Shown here: positions 31,601 to 43,148 of the stretch, in pieces
Position numbering within the stretch: position 1 is the first letter of the stretch
Layout of the letters: each line of letters starts with the position of its first letter
Assembly (NCBI GenBank): GCA_029876055.1
Contig: CM056875.1
Location: 2,170,001-2,234,000 of the forward strand
From: Madurella fahalii
Taxonomy: Eukaryota; Ascomycota; Sordariomycetes; Sordariales
Length of the DNA stretch: 64,000 nucleotides
Reading direction: 5' to 3'
Notes under the pieces: model-generated
What the model was told of the DNA's origin: nothing
Databases searched by the model: none
Seen by the model: only the letters and a program-made list of their open reading frames with translations
Translations under genes and position numbers: made by a program

Positions 31601-34600
31601 AAGAGTCTAGGATGCCCAGATATCCTCCCAGCACTGACTCAGGCGAGCCCCATCGATGATCCCACCATTCTCCAGTGCGGTACCGTGGCGGTCCAGTATG
31701 CATGTGCACAATGCTGGATCGACGGCGGACTTGAGCCGGATGCCATTGTAGGCCACAGCCTTGGGGAACTCACGGCGCTTGCTATCTCGGGGGTGCTCTC
31801 TCTTACAGACACGCTGAAAGTCGTCTACACAAGAGCTCAGCTGATCAAGACACAGTGGGGTCCAGACCCTGGCGTCATGATGGCTATTCATGCCGACATA
31901 CAGACGGTCCGGTCCATCATGGATGAGGTCGAGACAAGAAGCTCCAATCCCGATGATACGTTGGAAATTGCTTGCTACAATAGCCTCACGAGCCACGTTA
32001 TTGTGGGAAAAGCAATGTCTATCGCCGTTGCCGAGGATATCATGCAACAGGATCCTAGATACCGCGGTATTCGGCACCAACGCCTCGACGTGAGCCACGG
32101 CTTCCATTCTCGGTTCACCGAACCGCTCCTAACACACCTTGCCCTGCTGGGAAGCAAGATTGCGTTCAAGGTGCCGATTATCCCGCTCGAGACATGCAGC
32201 CAGAGCCAGGTTGTATTTGACGGCAAGACATCGGCGGGGTCGTTGTCCCTGTATTTGGCCAACCATGCCCGAAACCCCGTCCGTTTTGTCGACGCCGTCC
32301 GCTGTGTAGAACAACGGCTTGGCGCTTGCATCTGGTTGGAATCGGGCTTTGGCACGCCCATTGTCGCCATGACCAAGCGAGCCGTTGCAAACCCCCAAAT
32401 CCACACGTTTCAGCCTGTAATATCCCCGGCAACAGCAGCGGCGGAGTTGTGGCGTGAAGGAATCAGCGCTACCTACTGGGGTTTTCTCGACGTAACAGGG
32501 AGGTGCGTCGGGAAGCACATCTGGCTTCCCCCGTACAGTTTTGACCGACACAAGCATTGGCTGGAGCATGTGGATCGGGCGGTTGAGGAGCGTACCCGGG
32601 CTGCCCAACCGGAGGAAGTGTCAGAGGATACCAGCCCAAGAAATCCACAGCTGCTTGTAAGCTACATGGGCGCTGTCGGGTCATCATCGCACGAATTCCG
32701 TCTTCACACCACCACTGAGCGGTACACCAGGATTGTACGAGGACATGCTGTACGCCAGAAGCCATTGTGCCCAGCTTCCATGTACATGGAAGCAGTCGTT
32801 ATGGCCATGGACCAGCTTGACGGCGGAATTTCGGCAAGGGGAAAGACCATAACATTCCAGAATGTCGTCTTCCACAGGCCGCTCGGCAGCAATGTAGTCC
32901 AGGTCGTCCTCAATCGGCGAATCTCGGCTGCTGAAAATGTGTGGGATTACTCCGTACAATCGAAATCTGGTTCCTCCGGAGCTACTAGTATTCACTTGCA
33001 TTCCGAGGGCATCTTCAGTGCGACAAACGCAGGCAGCGGCGACCTCGGAGTCTACGAAATGCTCATTCCAGACAGGATCAATGCGTTGAACAAGGACCCA
33101 AATACCGAGCGGTTCAAGACGGCCACAGCATACGCTCTCTTTTCCAGTGTGGTCGAATACGGCAATCTCCTTCGCGGCATCTCGAGTATCACCCTCGGGG
33201 GAAACAAGAAGCACTTGCCCAGATCAAGGTGCCCCAGACTACCTGGACGATGCTAAATGAAAGCACGGTGACCGATTTCTACGATGCCGTCACACTAGAT
33301 ACTTTTATACAGGTACTCGGTCTTCTTATCAGCTGCGGGCCGGGTTCGAACACGGTCAGTGACGAAGTCTATGTTGCCTCGGGCATTGGCAAGATGACTG
33401 TCTCGCCCATCGAGTTCCGGAAGCCGCAGACGTGGACCGTGTATGCCAAATACTCGGCGGTCGATACCAAAACTTCGAATGGGGCTGTCTTCGTCTTTTC
33501 AGAAGATTGGAAGCTGGCAAGCTTTGCGACTGGGATCCAATTTGTGAAGATCCAGGCCACGAAGCTTGAGCGGGTATTGGAAGCTGCGAACAACACGGCT
33601 ACCAGTGGTCGGGAATTGGTGGCAGCTCAACCAAATGTTCCGTCTCCTGTTCTCGGCGGCAATAACTTGGTACCTTTGGAACAGGTTTCACTTCCCCCGA
33701 AGAAGCCGTCCAACGTAGAGAACACGCAAGCGGGGAATGTGGATGTTTCAAAACTCAAATCGCTGATCTCGGCTTATACGAACGTTCCGGTGGACGAGAT
33801 GCAATTTAGTGACAAGTTGGGGAATATGGGGTCTGGACTCACTGGCAGCAATGGAGCTCTCCGACGAAATGGAAGCCAAGATAGGCATCAAAGTGCAACC
33901 AGACAACCTTCTGTTGGGCACGGTCGGTCCTCTATTGGAAAAGCACATTCTTGCACCTTCCATCGTCAACGGTGTGGTTGAATCCGTTTTCGACAACACC
34001 CTCTCCGACTCGGAATCGTCGAACTCGACAACGGACTCCAGCACAACCGCGCTCAACAACTCTCACACCTCCAGCTCCATTTCTACCATAGCCAGGGAGC
34101 CGGCGACACCACCAGAGGAATCACCCACCGCAGACCACCTCCCCTACCAACTCCAAATCCCGGACGCGATCAACAATGCCTTCTCTCTTACCACGACCCC
34201 CAAGAACAAATGGACCCGCCGCGCCGCCGACAGCACGCCAGACCAGCAGCCCAAGTTCAAGATCGAAACAGTCACGTACAAAGAAACCTCGGGCCTCCAA
34301 ATCGCCGCAGACCTCTACGTGCCCACCGACCCGCAGACCAACGGCGTCCTCCTCCTCCCGACCCCCACCCCCATGCCCGTGGCGCTCCTGATCCACGGCG
34401 GTGGCCACCTGACGCTCTCGCGGCGCGCCGTCCGCCCCGCCCAGGTCCGCTTCCTCCTTCGCCCGCGGTGTCCTGCCCGTCAGCATCGACTACCGGCTCT
34501 GCCCGCAGGTGAACGTCGTCGACGGGGCCATGGCCGACGTGCGGGATGCGTGCGTGTGGGCCCAGACGGTCCTGCCCCGCCTTATGCGCGACAGGGGCCT

Positions 34601-35329
34601 GCAGGTGGCCGTAGGCAGGTATGTAGTTGTCGGGTGGAGTACTGGGGGCACGTTGGCCATGACTACTTCGTGGACGGTGCGGGAGGCGGAGGCGGAGGGG
34701 GAGGCAGGGTCGGTGCGTCCGCCGAGGGCGGTGCTCGCGTTTTATTGTCCGGTGGAGTACGACCCGGAACATAAGTCGTCTTTTGAATCCCCCCGCGGTT
34801 AGATGGGTTGGGTCGATGCGAGTAGTAGTATTGCTGGGTGGGGTCTCGGGGAGACTACTACTAGGTGTGCTGACTCTCGGGCGTGGTTACACTAGGACCG
34901 ATATTGATGGGTGCAGAGCATAACCCTCGGAGCATGTCTCTCGGTGAGATCTAAGCACTTCTACGCTGATACTTTTACTTAAGCTTTCCCTATGACTAAC
35001 TAGTAGCATTTGTGGGGGGAACTTAGACAACTAGCCACGCCCCCAATGCCCACGACAGCACAAAGTTAGGCTGGGTTCAGCCCGGCGACCCCCGCTCCGA
35101 GCTGGTCCTAGCCCTCGTCAAAGAGCCTCGTGGCATGGCGCTGTTGTTCAATGACCACCCGCTTGAGGGTGATGGAAACAGCCTCCCAGAACCCAACGCC
35201 TTCCGCGCAGCAGAGTTTAGCCCCCTTGTCCATATCTTTGATGTGGAATTGGCTCCGGGGGCGGAAGGATGGGAAGAGGGGATCGGCCCGGGATATGAAT
35301 TCCTTCTACAGCTACTAGAGAAAGATTGA
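28645..35329 (+). pseudogene. Non-reducing polyketide synthase SAT-KS-AT-PT-ACP-hydrolase (AscC/StbA-like), broken
   Basis: Iterative NR-PKS expected to make an orsellinic-acid-type product. Exon 1 is 28645-29307, with an intron at 29308-29364 (CTAAC, CAG). Domains in order: SAT with GYCIG (about 29098); KS with DTACSAS (Cys codon 30417-30419), HGTGT and GNIGHS; AT with GHSLGE (31751); PT with the GHAVRQKPLCPAS motif (about 32736); ACP with LDSLAAMEL (about 33835); and an alpha/beta-hydrolase end with HGGGH (34393) and GWSTGG (34632). Lesions: frameshifts near 29758, 30990, 33209, 33832 and 34455; TAG at 31388-31390 where the family has Trp (TGG-to-TAG); and a stop at about 34800. About 250 degenerate bases follow before the hydrolase C-terminus reappears (KLGWVQPGDPRSELV, 35060-35329). 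Gene conversion of a healthy copy is not evident. It cannot yield a working synthase. Confidence 0.88.
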
Positions 35330-35444
35330 GATTGCGTAGACGCAGTATCGAGAATATGTTGAATTTCTCCTCTAATGCAAATACGAATCAATCACGCGCC
35401 CCAGTTTATGTACTTACTACTTTTGGGGTACTTTTCCAATCTCC

Positions 35445-37282
35445 TTATGCCGCATGCCCATTCCCATTCACCACATGTCCATTCCCGTTCATCGCATACC
35501 CGTTCCCATTCATCGCATGCCCATTTCCTTTCACCATATGTCCATTTCCATTCACCACATGCCCGTTCCCATTCATCGCATGCCCATTCCCATTCATCGC
35601 ATACCCATTCCCGTCCACCGCCTGCTTCCTCAGCCCCAAATCGCCCCTCACAAGACGAGGCACATAACCGTCAATGGCGTCCGTGCCAAAGCTGTTCATG
35701 TTCATGGTGTCCTCGGTGCGCATCATCTTCCTGGCGCGGATGTGCTTCACAGCTCTCAGCTGCTCCGGCGACAGGTCCGGATGGTAATCCGTCCCGTTGT
35801 ACACGTCCTTGTCCTTCCCGATGACCTCCTGGACCGTCTCTTTCTCCTCGTCTCCAAGGCCGTTAACGGGCTCAAACGCATACGCGCAAAACTCGAGCGT
35901 CTTGTTCAGCTCCTCCTGCGACAGCTTGTCGCCGGCCGCGTCCGCCGTGCCCTGGATAATGGGCCGGAAGAACGAGAAGGCGCGGTCGAAGTTGTCTTCG
36001 TCGAAGTCGCTCAGCACGGGCTCCTCCTGGTGGCGGATCTGCTTGTAGGCGCTCAGCACGACGAGGAGGAAGCGGGTGTATGCGTCCGACACTTTCTTGC
36101 TGTGCCACTCCGCCGCGGCCGGCTCGTCGGCGTCGCCGCGGATAGAGGCGCAGATGGTCGTGGCTGCCGACAGGCCGCCGACGAGAGCGAGGTGCACGCC
36201 CGAGGAGAAGTAGGGGTCGATGAAGCACCCGGCGTCGCCGACGATGCGGGCGTGGGGAAAGGCATACGACGAAGCGCTGTAGGAGTAGTCGGATGCCGAC
36301 TTGACTTTCGTCTCGGCGCAGAACTTGGCACCGTCGCCCATGATGGCGAGCAAATTCGGCGCAAGCTTGAGGCTCTCGTGGTAGAATGTCGCGGAGTCCA
36401 TGCTGCCGCCGGGGGCGCTCTTCTTCTTTTCCGTGGCGAGCTTCTGGTTCATGACCACGCCCACCGAGACGGTGCCGTTATGGAGGGGGATGAGCCATGC
36501 CCAACCGCTCTCGTCTTGCAAGGCCTCGAAGAAAGGAGAGTTCTCCCTCGGCGTGCCGGGAGCATACTTCCCACATCCCTCCCAGTAGCCCCAGTTGGCC
36601 ACGTTCTTGAGACCCTGGTTATATCGGCGGTTCTTCATGTACTTGGTGCTGAGGATGCCGATCCTGCCGCTGGCATCGACGACGTAGTCAAAAGCAATGG
36701 TGCCAGTCACGCCAGTGTCTTTAACCGTGTAGGTGGCTGCCACAGGACGGCCGGGATTGGGATTTGGTTCTCCCTCGGGCGCCTGGGTCGGATTCTCAAA
36801 CTGGATCGACTTGACTTGGACGCCGTCAAAGATCTTGGCGCCGTTCTCACCAGCATGCTGGAACATGAGGTTATCGGCTTCCGAACGAACAACATTCCAC
36901 GCGTAATTATTGGGCCCGCCGGCGGCAAGGAAGTCAGTGTACCCCTCCCGCTTGTGCCTGTTCAGCTTGAAAGCTGCGCCGGGCTTCTTCGTGAACCCGT
37001 AGGCGTCGAACTTGGAGTCCAGCTCAACGAATCTGAGCAGGTGGCGCATCGAGGCTAGCATGCTTTCGCCGATGTGGTATCTGGTCCGTCGGCTTGACTT
37101 AGTCATTTCTCTCGGTAGTGGCAGGTGGCATCTGGAATTGGCCCGCACCTGGGGAACGTATCTCCCTCGAGAACTACCACATCGATGCCCTCACGAGCCA
37201 GAGCACTGGCTGTATAGGACCCTCCGGGACCGCCGCCAATCACCAGGACGGTGCAATTCTCAGGGATGGTAGAAGTTCTCAT
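35445..37282 (-). CDS. Flavin-dependent phenolic halogenase (AscD-like), intact
   Basis: FAD-dependent halogenase of the fungal phenolic class. In the ascochlorin pathway AscD chlorinates the aromatic ring of the prenylated aldehyde. Exon 1 is 37282-37149, the 68-nt intron has GTGCGG, GACTAAG and CAG, and exon 2 is 37080-35445, giving 589 residues. The N-terminal Rossmann motif VLVIGGGPGGS binds FAD. The motif GWAWLIPLHNGTVSVGVV and RIVGDAGCFIDPYFSSGVHLA are signatures of this class. No lesion is visible, unlike the neighbouring cluster genes. The last ~56 residues are a Gly-Asn-rich heptad repeat (NGNGHAM type, eight units) with no known role. The gene converges with the PKS, with 115 bases between the two stop codons. 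Confidence 0.9.
35448..35618 (-). repeat. 21-bp coding repeats at the halogenase C-terminus
   Basis: About eight tandem 21-bp units encode heptads of the form (N/K/D)GNG(H/Y)xx. Copies differ at one or two positions (AM, VV, MV). On the + strand the repeat appears as CCATTCCCATTCATCGCATG-like units. All indels are multiples of 21, so the reading frame is kept. Confidence 0.9.
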
Positions 37283-37794
37283 GATGGTGTCGTTTTACCA
37301 AGAAATTCGGTCTGCGTATAAGTGATCGGATGCTAGGCAGGCAGATGCTCGGTGGTATGTAGAAAGTTTAGTGCAGTAACCATGGCGGGTTGCTAGGTTA
37401 TATACTTCGGCGGTTTTGAATTGCAGAGTATCATTTATGCCGTAGGGCTGACGGGTGGGATTCATGGTAGCCGAAGACAGGCAAAACCCACCGGTGGTAA
37501 ATTCGCCGATCGCCTCTTCGGGCCCAGAGTCCACGAGAGAAAGAGAGAAAGAGAGAGAGGGAGAGCGTGGGAGGGAGAGAGAGAACCGTAGATCCGGATT
37601 GGAGATGGCGGCTCTGCAACGGACCAGAGTATAAGAGGCGTTCGTGCAACACTCCTCTCGTAGTTGGTAGCTTGCTCTTCTTGACGTAGTCGCTTTCTAG
37701 CAACCTTATCCTTACCGGTTCCATCCAACGCTAAATACTTACGAATGAAATGAGGAATCATCTAGTAAGCAAGTAATGAATACTATACTAGGAC

Positions 37795-37985
37795 AAAATT
37801 CTTTTCCAATACGATACACTACGTCAATATGCACCATGAAACCACTGATTACACGGTGCTCGACTTTGCCCAGCAAGCCACCGCTTGGGCCGCAGGCTCG
37901 GCTTCATCCAAACCCTGTTCCGACTGGTGGCTGCAAGCCACATGGGCATTGTGCGATATTCTTATACGGAGTACTGGCACTTGGC
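37795..37985. repeat. Degenerate duplicated segment, copy A
   Basis: It aligns by eye with 38685-38880: shared order of a TACGTCAA-type word, an ACGGT(G/A)CT word, a cysteine/glycine-rich-like core, and TTCCGACTGG/TTCCGACCGG then (C)CATACGGGC/CACATGGGC. Copies differ at many positions, mostly transitions. Confidence 0.4.
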
Positions 37986-38684
37986 AAACTGAACCATGGA
38001 TATGGAAAAAAAAAATACCTGATGCTCTCTTACAACGTTATACCCTGCGTTGATATATCGCCATGATGTTCTTCGTCGTCTAACTGCTGAGTAGTTCCAT
38101 CGAGCCGCTCAGGCCGCTGACTCAGCTAAATTCAAGTGCTGTTCCGGCTAGCGGCTCTAAGCTGCACAGACGTTTTTCGTAAATAAACTTAAAGATCTTA
38201 CCGATAATACGACCCAACCTTAACCTTAAAACTTAACGCTAACCTTCAGGCTGAAAAATGCCACTACACCTATTCTGGGGAGGGCAATCCTAGCGTGGCA
38301 TGGCCTGTCGTTAGAACCTGCCAGAAACAGTATTGGGCTCCCCAAATAGTCAGCCCTGGCCGCATTAGGGTTAGTGTATCTGCCCCGGAATGGGTGTAGT
38401 CTACCGAGGGTGCGGCCCAAGGAAAAAATGAAAAATGAAAAAAAAAAAAAAAAAAAAAAAAGGGTTAGGGAACTTTCTAGATAGGCTACGCACTGGCAGG
38501 CAGTATTTTTCTTCTTGGCCTCGCTGACCCTAATAAAATGTCGTCGTGACTAGTCTTAGGTGGGTTTAGTGGAAGGGCATGCTGGATTCTAGACGATGTA
38601 CAGTACTGTACTCGGCTGTTCGCCGGAGGATTAGCAGAGGAGTATGTAATAAAAAGGCTAAATAATACAGATAAGAAAACAGTT

Positions 38685-38880
38685 CGTCTCTAATGCAATA
38701 CTCTGCGTCAACGTGGCCCTATGAACCTCCATTTCATCTGACTAGACGGTACTCAGATTTGCTCCATCAAGTGTGACCGTGGTGTTCGGACCCCCGACGG
38801 GAACCGGCCGCGTTTGAGCTCCATTCCGACCGGCGGCCGTGATCCATACGGGCGTCATCTCCGGATACGCTTTGAAACGG
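38685..38880. repeat. Degenerate duplicated segment, copy B
   Basis: Partner of copy A at 37795-37985. The divergence pattern (many C/T and G/A differences) fits RIP acting on a duplicated sequence, but the alignment was done by eye only. Confidence 0.4.
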
Positions 38881-40127
38881 ACAAACTTTGTGAAAGGGAC
38901 TTTCTACGCAGAACCCTAGTTGAATAAACCGCAATCTTTAATAATTCTCCTACTACCCCACAACCCTATCTTATGCATATAACTGCTGTAGCTAAGTTCA
39001 AAACATCTATTCAAAGGTACAAGAAGACCATTACCGAAGACTTTGGTATTCAACGTCCCCAGGGCGGATGGTAGTAATATTCACTATGTAGAAGTGGCGA
39101 GAAGTGTCCCCGGGGGATCCAGATTGATCGGAGGGCGGAACTGTCATATAATGCACGATCAATGGGGTTTGAACACCAGTCGATTAGCTGCAGAAGATGT
39201 CACGGCCTGACATAGACTGGAATTCTGAGGACCTCGTAAAGGTTCTGACTTCTGATCACTAAGAATCAGTCTTCTGCCACAATAATTAAAGGATATTCTT
39301 CATGAGCTTATCGTGTACGAGACGGTATTAATCAGTTTGCCTATTCTCCTCGATGTCCTTGGGAATAACCCCTGATAGGGGCTTACTGCGGCAACGCCCT
39401 CGGCAGCCGGATCCTCCCGGGGGGACCGTTTCATTGCACCTTAAGCAAGGCCATAGTGTCAAACAGTTCTAGGGCTACCTCCCTTGCCATCTTGTGTGAA
39501 TGTGGGAGTGCGTTTCCTGTGCTAGCTCAAGCATTTACTAAATGACTCATCGCTTCTAGTCAAATTCCTTTTAAAATAAGGCAACGCGCTGTCCACCAGT
39601 ATAGACCCAGTTCAGTGGTAGAATGGAGCGGGAGAAAGCCGTGATACTTCTCGTTCTGCAGTTGACGGGGCTGTTTGCATCGCTATGAAATGAAGGCACT
39701 ACTATTGTAAGTAGCTTGCATTTGAAGGGGCTCGGACAGAACAAAACTCAGGCAGCTGCCACTCGGACAGGCACTTAGTAGTACCAACCAGGTCTCCGAG
39801 CGCTCCGGTCTGGTTCAATCCGGGTTTCCAACTGCTCCATTGTGGTTACTTCCCAGGACACTGATTTTGTGGTGGCATCGGCATTGATTACAATGACAAG
39901 GCCAGCTCGGCTCTTTTTTTACTCCATTAACTTGCCAAGTTGTCATGTCTCCAACCGTGGCATTCATTTCTCGTCATCCTCCTCGCCTCAGGTGACGGCT
40001 GCAATTCCTTAACACCCATCGCACCCACGGTCCGCACTCGTCTGCCCAACAAACATTCGGTGATTGCTTGTTGACAGCGCCGTGGCATGTGTCTTAGGGC
40101 ATCCTCGTACTCCTTAGTCAAACTAAT

Positions 40128-41258
40128 TTAGTAGTCGGTAATTAGCTCACATTCAATCTCCATTTCCATAAACGCCTTCACCACCTCCTCGTTCTCGTCC
40201 TCATCCCACTCATCCAGCATGGCATTGCCCGTGGCTTCAGACAGATCTATCACCACCTTCTTCAAGTTTTTCCCATACTGCAACATCAGATCCCTCGCCT
40301 GGGCCGGGTCGAACTGCTCATCCCCAACCAGCGGCCCTCCCGCCCCGTACTTGAACGTCTCCAACCCGGGGCACGCCTTCAGCACGGCCTCGAGCGTCTC
40401 GGCGTTTATCGAGCTGGTCTCCAACTCGATCTCGGTCACCTTCTCCAGCGTCACTCCCAACATCTCCGCTCCTTCATCGTCTGAATCATCCGTTAGAGAA
40501 AAGAACCGCAGCACCCTCAGATTCGGCGCCGCCCGGAGGAGCGGCGCCATGTGTCTCAGACATATCCCGTTCTCAGTGTCCCAATGCGCCAGCTCGATGG
40601 TGTGGAGCGAGGGCATGGGCATGGGCATGGGCGGGTAAGCGGGGAAGATGTATTGCCAACCGATCACGGCCTTGATCGACTCGGCGGCGGGACACAGGCT
40701 GATGAGGATCGGAGTGCCGTTCTCGTCTCGGTCCGAGGTGAGGGTGCTGCCCTCAGACGAGCACAACAAATCATTCCGCCGGTGCTCGGGGAGAGAGGCA
40801 TTGTACGCGTCGACCCGGGTCTTGAAATATGACAGGACGGCGGGTGGGATGGCGGATTCGCTCTCCGGGGTGCCGAGTCCTACAGGAATGTAGAGTTCCT
40901 TGATATGCCGGGCGAGGTCCGGGCGTGCGAGCATGGTGCCGGCCAAGAGCCACCATTTGTGGGGGTTGGGACGGTGGTAGAGAGGGCGGATGGCGGCGTC
41001 TCGAAGGCGGTGCGAGGTAAGACAGAGGGCGCCGAGGGTTCTGCTACCCTCTTGGGTGCGCGACACCGGGCATTCTGAGGGCGTATCGCAGCCGCAGTAC
41101 GGGCTGTAACCGAGGCATCTAATACTAGTACTGGCAGAGGGCGGATCGGTGCAGTGCAGGCAGAGGCTTTCGGCGATGCGCACGATGAGCTCGAAGGGAA
41201 GGTCTTGAAGATATGGCATTTTGGGTCCAGGCCGGAGGAAAGCAGTGTTGTCGTGCAA
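40128..41258 (-). CDS. F-box/LRR-like hypothetical protein, 376 aa
   Basis: The early segment MPYLQDLPFELIVRIAESL resembles the start of an F-box (LP-x-E-L-I-x-x-I), followed by a Cys-rich spacer, LCLTSHRLRDAAIRPLYH (typical of fungal F-box proteins) and leucine-rich stretches (SLHTIELAHW, NLRVLRFFSL, GLETFKYGAG). The C-terminus is acidic. Such proteins are usually substrate receptors of SCF ubiquitin ligases. The true start may be the second Met (about 41219), directly before PYLQDLPFEL. The frame is uninterrupted. It has no evident role in the neighbouring biosynthetic cluster. Confidence 0.65.
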   Translation of the reverse strand: MHDNTAFLRPGPKMPYLQDLPFELIVRIAESLCLHCTDPPSASTSIRCLGYSPYCGCDTPSECPVSRTQEGSRTLGALCLTSHRLRDAAIRPLYHRPNPHKWWLLAGTMLARPDLARHIKELYIPVGLGTPESESAIPPAVLSYFKTRVDAYNASLPEHRRNDLLCSSEGSTLTSDRDENGTPILISLCPAAESIKAVIGWQYIFPAYPPMPMPMPSLHTIELAHWDTENGICLRHMAPLLRAAPNLRVLRFFSLTDDSDDEGAEMLGVTLEKVTEIELETSSINAETLEAVLKACPGLETFKYGAGGPLVGDEQFDPAQARDLMLQYGKNLKKVVIDLSEATGNAMLDEWDEDENEEVVKAFMEMEIECELITDY

Positions 41259-41607
41259 GAGTCAAAGTAAGTTGAAAATCCACGGTTAGACGTGTTGACC
41301 AATCGATTGGATCCGTGATTGGCCTGTTGGTCCGTCCCCTGATAGCGACGCAGGCAGAGAGGTTACATCAGTGCAAGCCAGATATTTTGGCGTGTAATTA
41401 GAGCAACGAGGGCAAGGTCATGGTGACTACTTAAGTACTCCTGGAAGAGAACCCCGGTAACTTGCGGCTTGCCTGGTACTAAGGTAGCCAGACGGTTGCC
41501 TAGCCGATCTCCACTCATTTTCAATCCCCTTTTGGTTTTAGCCTGCGAACTTCGACGCTGGTTAATCATCAGACCCAAGTCATTACTATTGAAAGTATTC
41601 ATTCTGA

Positions 41608-42457
41608 GCGCGCCTTCAGACACCCAACCCCCCGAGCCATCCCCCCGGCCCGTCAGACTCTGACGCAGAATCATGGCAATCCGATGCCCCCAGCACCCCA
41701 CGCTATTCACCCAGCGAGCTCTCAGCCCTCTTCCTCGGCTTCTACGTCGTCCTCACCAAGCTGCACTTTGACCCAACAAACCTCAAAGTGCCCCCGCCCG
41801 GCGGATGGCCCAACCTGACGCGCGAGACCTGCGGCAGCTTCAAGTCGGACCTCGTCCTCGAGGTGCGGTGCTGCCTGCCCTACCTCGCCAGCGATGCGCA
41901 TGTTGCACTACAAGTCGGAACTGTTGACTATAACGCACTTGGCAGCGGCCCGAGTGAATTCGCATACGGCCCGGACGGCTTGTACCCCGGCGAGTGGTCT
42001 GTGGTCGTTGATGGGCCGATCCCCGAATCACATTGTGAGCATCGCCCACGGATATGAGAGTAGTGGTCAGGACCTGCTGCTGGATGTGCGGAAGGGCCAG
42101 ATCATTGAGGAGCAGATTCGCTGTGGTTTGGTGGTCGAGTTTGACGTTAAGGAGTGGTTTGAGAAGATGAAGGAGTCGTACCGGAGTCCGAAGTTGATCC
42201 CTTGTTTGGGCTACGAGACTTTGGAGGTAGGATACGTGAAAGAGCGGCCGGCTAGTGAGGGCGAAATCAGTGAGGAGGAAATACGCGCTCAGGAGGATGA
42301 CACGACCGACTTGGATGTTCAGTACATCAGGCAGGTCTACCATCGACACGGATGGCCTGAGAATTTCAGGAGAGAAGCAAAGAGATGTATTGATGAGCTG
42401 ATGGAATTTATGGAGGAGACGGAGGAACGGTGTGGATGGGAAACGGCGTTTCACTAA
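41608..42457 (+). pseudogene. Conserved fungal hypothetical protein, frameshifted
   Basis: Three in-order fragments look like one protein of an uncharacterised fungal family. The first is YSPSELSALFLGFYVVLTKLHF with PPGGWPNLTRETCGSFKSD (41704-41895). The second is LHYKSELLTITH in another frame (about 41900-41945), and the third is SEFAYGPDGLYPGEWSVVVDG back in the first. The last, HIVSIAHGYESSGQDLLLD through LDVQYIRQVYHRHGWPENF, ends at 42457 in the second frame. At least three phase changes occur within 150 bases and no introns fit. There is also no ATG in frame before the first fragment (TGA at 41605). It is probably a pseudogene; the function is unknown. Confidence 0.5.
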
Positions 42458-43148
42458 TGGCGACGAAGTAGCCCCTCTTCCGTCTTTCTCTCACTCGGCC
42501 TTCCCTTGAGAGTGCGGTTGGCGAGTGAGGGGCGTGGCGTTAACCCCCTCGTGTCATATTTTTAACGGGCTTCCTCGTGCTGCATAAGTATTCAGAGGAA
42601 TCGAATGCTCTGATGATCCCCCACAGTCAAGTGAGGGCTAACAGCTACTTGAAGAGGTGGCCGCCAAACGTAATTCCGAATGCAAGATCCAACATGTGGT
42701 AGTAACTGCAACGAATCCTGCTTACCTTGACTTACCAAGTTCAAAAAGCTGCAATTTATTCGATGTAACCCTACTTCCTCGCAAACCCCCTCCGTATCCT
42801 CACACTGCATTGTTGGTGCTGGTACCTTGCCAGATCCAGATACCCCAGTTTCTTGTCCTGATCACTCAGAATGATGCGGAGAAGGACCGGGGTCTGCTCC
42901 ACAGCCGCGGTCCTCTAATTCTCGACAGCTCTGACATGTGGTCCAACCCTCCGAACAACACATCTGGCACCACTCCGTGCAAACCATTAGTCTGGCGACT
43001 GGTCTTGGCTTGGTATATCTTCCATTTCGGACTTGCAATATCTTACATGGTTTTCTAATCCTCCCTCTTAACCCCTACCAGACCCATCGAAGTCTGTGTT
43101 CTCTATTACACACTCTGTTTGAAGACGTTTGGGTACTACAATCTCAAG
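42458..43148. other. Intergenic upstream of the P450
   Basis: About 690 bases. I see no gene. It should contain the P450 promoter. Confidence 0.45.

Larger units (their letters stand above)
37283..40127. other. 2.8-kb gene-poor, repeat-like region
   Basis: It holds the halogenase promoter and then AT-rich, stop-filled sequence. GA-rich microsatellite lies at about 37540-37580. Two diverged copies of one sequence appear at about 37795-37985 and 38685-38880. A long A tract (about 38437-38460) follows a patch with a few open codons and may mark the 3' end of an old retroelement; this is a guess. I find no gene. Confidence 0.45.

Noticed and set aside
35454..37058. 534-codon open frame on the + strand
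   Set aside because: It is antisense to the halogenase, whose motifs on the minus strand are unmistakable.
38437..38470. Telomere-like TTAGGG next to the A tract
   Set aside because: Only one unit is present (GGGTTAGGG); there is no array, so neither a telomere nor an interstitial telomeric repeat.
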